From assembly GCA_003229495.1 (NCBI GenBank), contig QIEB01000456.1, forward strand, positions 1 through 9,527: a stretch of DNA of 9,527 bases, read 5' to 3'. This DNA comes from Flammeovirgaceae bacterium (GTDB lineage Bacteria; Bacteroidota; Bacteroidia; Cytophagales; Cyclobacteriaceae). Below the pieces are notes generated by a model. It had not been told where the DNA came from and made no database searches. It saw only the letters and a list, made by a program, of their open reading frames with translations. This document shows, in pieces, positions 6,715 through 9,527 of this stretch (its first letter is position 1; each line of letters starts with the position of its first letter). The translations under genes and the position numbers were made by a program.

Positions 6715-7149
6715 ATGAAATCCTTCCATAAACTTCTGGATGAAACCAAGATTGTTGCTGCCATAGGCAATGTTGAGCGTAAAGCTACCGCTGAGGTTCG
6801 GATCCATGTAGAGAAAAGATGTCCAATTGAGGTAATGGACCGGGCTGCTGAGGTTTTTGCCAATTTGCACATGCACCGAACCAGGTACAGAAATGGGGCG
6901 CTGGTTTACATTGCCTATAAGGATCACAAATTTGCTATTATTGGTGATGTTGGGATTAACGCCAAAGTGGGAGCGGATTTTTGGAAACAGGAACAGGAAT
7001 TGCTCACCAATCATTTTAGAAAAGCTGAGTTCACGGAAGGTATATGTAAGACTATTGAAAGGATTGGCACAGAGCTACAAAAGTATTTTCCATATGAGCC
7101 CGGGGACATTAACGAGTTGCCCGATGACATTTCTTACGGCGACCAGTAG
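6715..7149 (+). CDS. TPM-domain protein, small and without signal peptide
   Basis: A 144-residue protein of the TPM (TLP18.3/Psb32/MOLO-1, 'TPM_phosphatase') family. The start is polar (MKSFHKLLDETKIVAAIGNV), so no export signal is visible. A VERKATAEVRIHVEKRC strand (20-36) is followed by RNGALVYIAYKDHKFAIIGD (59-78), the typical central strands, and then GINAKVGADFW (80-90) and a helical end. The acidic tail reads PGDINELPDDISYGDQ (129-144). Some plant TPM proteins are reported as phosphatases, but no activity can be read off this sequence. It begins 5 bases after lemA and its TAG stop touches the ATG of the next gene, so translational coupling is likely. It is best viewed as a partner of LemA and of the secreted TPM protein downstream. 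Confidence 0.9.
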   Translation: MKSFHKLLDETKIVAAIGNVERKATAEVRIHVEKRCPIEVMDRAAEVFANLHMHRTRYRNGALVYIAYKDHKFAIIGDVGINAKVGADFWKQEQELLTNHFRKAEFTEGICKTIERIGTELQKYFPYEPGDINELPDDISYGDQ

Positions 7150-7899
7150 ATGAAGACCATTTGGATAATCTTTTTGTTGACCATAAATGGTGTATTGGCA
7201 GCACAGGAATTCCCTCCACCACCGGATCCCCCCAGGTTGGTTAATGATTTTACGGGATTGCTGACCTCTCAGGAACAGCAAACTTTGGAGCGAAAGCTGG
7301 TGGCTTTTAATGACTCCACCGGTACCCAGATTGCCATCGTCACCGTAAATTCTCTAAATGGGTACGATGTAGCTGAATATAGTTTTGAATTGGCTGAGTT
7401 GTGGGGCATCGGACAAGCAGGTGAGCACAATGGGATTCTGGTACTCATTGCACCGAATGAAAGGCGTATGTTTATAGCCACCGGTTATGGTATTGAAGGG
7501 TTTGTACCAGATGCAATTGCCAAACGAATAGTAGAGGGGACACTCAAGCCTAATTTTAGGAATGAATCTTATTTTGTGGGCCTGGACCAGGCCACGAATC
7601 TATTAATGGGCCTGCTTAGCGGGCAATTCTCACCTCAGCAGTTAGAGGAGGAAACCCCGGCTATTCCATTCCTTCTACTGATATTTATTTTTTTTATTGT
7701 GATATTCTTGATAATGAAAAGAGGAGGTCGATCCGGGGGATACCGGGGGCAAGGAGGGCACACCTACATGGGCCCTTATGGTGGTACTACTACCTGGACT
7801 GATTTCAGCAGAGGAAGGGGAACATTCGGTGGCGGAGGAGGATTTGGAGGGTTTGGTGGTGGTAGTTTTGGCGGCGGCGGTGCTGGAGGAAGCTGGTGA
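7150..7899 (+). CDS. Secreted, membrane-anchored TPM-domain protein (YgcG family) with Gly-rich tail
   Basis: A 249-residue YgcG-like protein. Residues 1-18 are a signal peptide, with likely cleavage after VLAA or VLA before QEFPPPP. A proline-rich linker (QEFPPPPDPPRLVNDFTG) leads into the TPM domain (about 31-155), which contains TQIAIVTVNSLNGYDVAEYS (59-78), ELWGIGQAGEHNGILVLIAP (83-102), RRMFIATGYGIEGFVPDAIA (105-124) and a helix ending LLSGQF. A single membrane segment spans 172-189 (IPFLLLIFIFFIVIFLIM), followed by basic residues. So the TPM domain faces the periplasm and the tail the cytoplasm. The tail (191-249) is rich in Gly, with a final block FGGGGGFGGFGGGSFGGGGAGGSW (226-249) ending in the GSW typical of this family. 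Its ATG directly follows the stop of the small TPM gene. The last stop lies 7 bases from that of the convergent RDD gene. Confidence 0.95.
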   Translation: MKTIWIIFLLTINGVLAAQEFPPPPDPPRLVNDFTGLLTSQEQQTLERKLVAFNDSTGTQIAIVTVNSLNGYDVAEYSFELAELWGIGQAGEHNGILVLIAPNERRMFIATGYGIEGFVPDAIAKRIVEGTLKPNFRNESYFVGLDQATNLLMGLLSGQFSPQQLEEETPAIPFLLLIFIFFIVIFLIMKRGGRSGGYRGQGGHTYMGPYGGTTTWTDFSRGRGTFGGGGGFGGFGGGSFGGGGAGGSW

Positions 7900-7906
7900 T
7901 TTGCAG

Positions 7907-8392
7907 TTATTTCCGGACCACTAAGCATCCAGCTAAAATATCATGTAGCCCCTGTTGTTTTTCGGTAAATCCAATCATGATGTATCCGATATATAAAATA
8001 AAGGAAGAAATGAATTTGCCAAAAAACCGGCCTGTGGCACGGGCAAAAGATATTCTGCTACCCTCGAGATCTGTAACCTTAAGATTAAGCAACATTTTGC
8101 CTAGCGTCCCCTGATAACTACCGGATTCCAATACTGCATAGTATAACCAGGAAGCTGAAAAGCCCATTATTCCCAGGATAACTGAAAGAGTAATGATCAC
8201 CATTTGGTTGGCCTGCTCCTCCATGTCGTAAAATATGGTGGTACTCAGACCCATGGCTAGTCCAATGAATACCATCAAAGAAGCGAGGACAGATCCCAGT
8301 ATAAAGTAATCAATAATGTAGGCCGCAAGACGCAGCCAAAACCCTGCATATTCAGGTTGCGTTGGGGTGTTTGGTGTTTCTGCAGTTTCCAT
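7907..8392 (-). CDS. RDD family membrane protein
   Basis: A 161-residue integral membrane protein. After a polar start (METAETPNTPTQPEYAGFW) it has R21 and D28 in LRLAAYIIDYF, then about three or four hydrophobic segments (22-48, 63-86, 128-142). The loop GSYQGTLGKMLLNLKVTDLE (91-110) and the end GLHDILAGCLVV with D151 complete the Arg-Asp-Asp pattern that names the family. RDD proteins are poorly characterised; some have been linked to ion transport or osmotic tolerance, and I cannot assign a substrate. The ATG (8392-8390) has AGGA four bases upstream, one of the few Shine-Dalgarno-like sites in the window. It follows the methyltransferase gene by 47 bases on the same strand, and may have its own promoter there. 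Confidence 0.92.
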   Translation of the reverse strand: METAETPNTPTQPEYAGFWLRLAAYIIDYFILGSVLASLMVFIGLAMGLSTTIFYDMEEQANQMVIITLSVILGIMGFSASWLYYAVLESGSYQGTLGKMLLNLKVTDLEGSRISFARATGRFFGKFISSFILYIGYIMIGFTEKQQGLHDILAGCLVVRK

Positions 8393-8402
8393 GGTATCCT
8401 AT

Positions 8403-8435
8403 CAAAAGATAGTAATTAGTCACCAAGTAAACAAA
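8403..8435 (-). promoter_or_regulatory. Possible promoter for the RDD gene
   Basis: In the 47-base gap between the methyltransferase stop and the RDD start, the minus strand reads TTTG (8435-8432), 20 bases, then TATCTTTTG (8411-8403). This is the Bacteroidota pattern with one extra base in the -7 element. If used, the transcript starts only a few bases before the ATG. Readthrough from the methyltransferase is the alternative. Confidence 0.3.
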
Positions 8436-8439
8436 CCGG

Positions 8440-9054
8440 CTATGGTATGGTAACTATAAGTGTAGACATACACCGGCTATCACTAACATTTACCGTTTTA
8501 AAGGGCTCCAGATATATTAAGAAATGACGTTTTTCCAACTCCAGGAGTTTTTTCCTGGTTAGCAGAAATCGTTCAGTACCATCTGGCAACAAAAATCGGG
8601 CTGACCCCCGTGGGACCACTTTTTCTTCAATGCCAATATCACTGGCCATGCGGATGAAAAGCATTGCACCGGATTTGAGGCATCTTATTAATTCACCAAA
8701 CATTTTTAAAAAGTGATTATCATTATTTGCAAAATGAAGTACGGCACTGGCTATAATCAAGTCAAAAGTCTGGTCCGTGTAGGGTAGGTTTTCGATGTCT
8801 CCCTGTTGAAAGTTATCCCGATCAAGGTCCGGCCGAAGAGAACCGGCGATAAAACGCAATGCCTTCACCGCCGAAATGTCTCTATCAATCCCATATACAG
8901 GGTAACCGGAATTTAAGAAATAGATGAGGTTCCTTCCTTCTCCACAGCCGGCGTCCAAAACCTTCATACCCGGTTGAAATTTGCTTTTTAGGATCTGATC
9001 AAGCAGGTAGAGGTCGACGTTGCCAAAGTGCTGGTTTACGGATGATAAATCCAT
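8440..9054 (-). CDS. Class I SAM-dependent methyltransferase
   Basis: A 204-residue soluble enzyme that transfers a methyl group from S-adenosylmethionine to an unidentified acceptor. Visible motifs in Rossmann order: motif I MKVLDAGCGEGRNLIYF (30-46), binding SAM; post-I YGIDRD (54-59), whose acid binds the ribose; GDIENLPY (85-92), with the acid that usually contacts adenine; and FDLIIASAVLHFA (97-109) as motif IV with a following helix. The pattern fits the Methyltransf_11/25 group. The C-terminal part (KKLLELEKRHFLIYLEPFKT onward) varies in the family and gives no clue to the substrate. The ATG is at 9054-9052. Its initiation context GATACCATGG is identical over 10 bases to that of the RDD gene downstream, with which it may share a transcript. 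Confidence 0.92.
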   Translation of the reverse strand: MDLSSVNQHFGNVDLYLLDQILKSKFQPGMKVLDAGCGEGRNLIYFLNSGYPVYGIDRDISAVKALRFIAGSLRPDLDRDNFQQGDIENLPYTDQTFDLIIASAVLHFANNDNHFLKMFGELIRCLKSGAMLFIRMASDIGIEEKVVPRGSARFLLPDGTERFLLTRKKLLELEKRHFLIYLEPFKTVNVSDSRCMSTLIVTIP

Positions 9055-9072
9055 GGTATCAGGGTTTAGGGG

Positions 9073-9080
9073 TAAACATA
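9073..9080 (-). promoter_or_regulatory. Weak -7 candidate for the methyltransferase gene
   Basis: On the minus strand reads TATGTTTA, one mismatch from TAnnTTTG, about 19 bases before the ATG. A TTG lies about 23 bases further upstream, slightly beyond the usual spacing. Confidence 0.2.
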
Positions 9081-9145
9081 AGATATTATTTTTCAGTGGT
9101 GATCCAATAATTTGTAGTGGGTTACGGTTTATAAGTTACTAATTG

Positions 9146-9153
9146 TATTTTTG
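9146..9153 (+). promoter_or_regulatory. Candidate -7 element for the right-edge secreted protein
   Basis: Reads TATTTTTG, an exact TAnnTTTG match. It ends only 5 bases before the ATG at 9159, so transcription from it would give an essentially leaderless message for that ATG, or an 18-base leader for the in-frame ATG at 9177. No clear -33 element is seen. Confidence 0.3.
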
Positions 9154-9158
9154 AGTCC

Positions 9159-9527
9159 ATGCGTATTATTCGAAGCATGCTTTCCCTTTTCTTGCTGGTA
9201 ACTAGTTTTCCAGTCATTGCACAAACACCTCTGGAACAGGCTTTTAATGAGCTGCAAAAAGGATCTGAGCTACCGGACGACCTTCAGGCCACTCGTTCTG
9301 CGGTTTTCCTTAAAATCTCTCCGAATGACTCCTCCGCAAAGGCCGTGGATTGGAAACTGTTAGCGGCAGGACTCCACAAAAACCTGGTCGCCATGCACAT
9401 CGATGTGGTGGCATACTATCGTTGGCAAGACCTTAATGCAGGGTTTGATGCCACAAGGTCATATTTGGAAGTAATAAAGGACAGGGAAATTAATCAAGTT
9501 ATTCTTTTGTCAATAGGCAACGGGAAT
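9159..9527 (+). CDS. Secreted protein of unknown function (N-terminal 123 codons, cut by window edge)
   Basis: The open frame continues to the window end. Residues 1-21 form a signal peptide (MRIIRSMLSLFLLVTSFPVIA, counted here as positions 1-21; Arg2 and Arg5 precede the hydrophobic core), with likely cleavage before QTPLEQAF. There is no lipobox cysteine, so a periplasmic or exported protein is expected. The mature part has an alternating alpha/beta look: a helix (LEQAFNELQKG), a strand (RSAVFLKIS), a helix around DWKLLAAGLHKNLVAMH, a strand and aromatic turn (IDVVAYYRWQDLNAGFD), a helix (TRSYLEVIKDREI) and a strand (NQVILLSIG). I do not recognise the family with certainty. The first ATG is preferred because the second (9177) would drop both N-terminal arginines from the signal peptide. 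It is divergent from the methyltransferase, with 104 bases between starts. Confidence 0.85.
   Translation, partial: MRIIRSMLSLFLLVTSFPVIAQTPLEQAFNELQKGSELPDDLQATRSAVFLKISPNDSSAKAVDWKLLAAGLHKNLVAMHIDVVAYYRWQDLNAGFDATRSYLEVIKDREINQVILLSIGNGN

Noticed and set aside
7829..7893. G-rich, repeat-like DNA (ggtggcgg, ggagg, ggcggcgg)
   Set aside because: It simply encodes the Gly-rich C-terminal tail typical of YgcG-family proteins; not a separate repeat element.
7891..7934. Inverted repeat AGCTGG / CCAGCT around the YgcG-RDD junction
   Set aside because: Six-base arms with a 32-base loop and no T-run; expected by chance.
7896..8114. Plus-strand frame of 72 codons overlapping the end of the secreted TPM gene
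   Set aside because: It lies antisense to the well-supported RDD gene and its translation matches nothing I know.
1..9527. CRISPR array, tRNA or rRNA, insertion sequence, phage or defence system
   Set aside because: I looked for regularly spaced repeats, cloverleaf-like segments, transposase motifs and toxin-antitoxin pairs on both strands and saw none.

Overview
The window comes from a member of the Bacteroidota, most likely a Cytophagales-type marine or soil bacterium. This is inferred from several things seen in the sequence: a Bacteroidota-style release factor 1 (GPGGQSVNTTYS around the GGQ loop), start codons mostly preceded by A-rich sequence instead of Shine-Dalgarno motifs, several copies of the Bacteroidota -7 promoter element TAnnTTTG, and the types of lipoprotein, beta-helix and histidine kinase present. 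It is a gene-dense chromosomal region with no tRNA, rRNA, CRISPR array, insertion sequence or phage gene that I can see.

Layout. The left edge holds the N-terminal 110 codons of an unidentified lipoprotein on the minus strand (1-330). Divergent from it runs a two-gene plus-strand unit: prfA (release factor 1, 438-1508) and, 5 bases on, a GTG-initiated lipoprotein with a parallel beta-helix (1514-2905). It meets, tail to tail with a 4-base gap, a small PAPS-type sulfotransferase on the minus strand (2910-3584). The sulfotransferase is divergent from a YjbQ/UPF0047 protein (3639-4061), whose stop codon overlaps that of a minus-strand, soluble multi-PAS histidine kinase (4058-5908). After a 219-base divergent spacer comes a plus-strand operon of lemA (6128-6709), a leaderless TPM-domain protein (6715-7149) and a secreted, membrane-anchored TPM/YgcG protein with a Gly-rich tail (7150-7899). 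This operon ends 7 bases from the stop of a minus-strand RDD membrane protein (7907-8392), which lies downstream of a class I SAM methyltransferase (8440-9054). At the right edge a divergent secreted protein of unknown function starts (9159 to the window end).

How the parts relate. The LemA-TPM-TPM operon is the one clear multi-gene functional unit. It is a recurrent envelope-associated gene set whose biochemical role is still poorly defined. The other genes are mostly housekeeping or singletons: translation termination, a surface lipoprotein, sulfate transfer, a cofactor-related YjbQ enzyme, an orphan sensor kinase and a methyltransferase. All three tail-to-tail gene pairs have 7 or fewer bases between stops, so transcription must terminate inside neighbouring coding sequence. 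No stretch above 300 bases lacks a gene. I do not see strong evidence for a wholly new system. The best leads are the LemA/TPM cassette, the unknown secreted protein at the right edge and the overlapping face-to-face promoters at 3597-3614.
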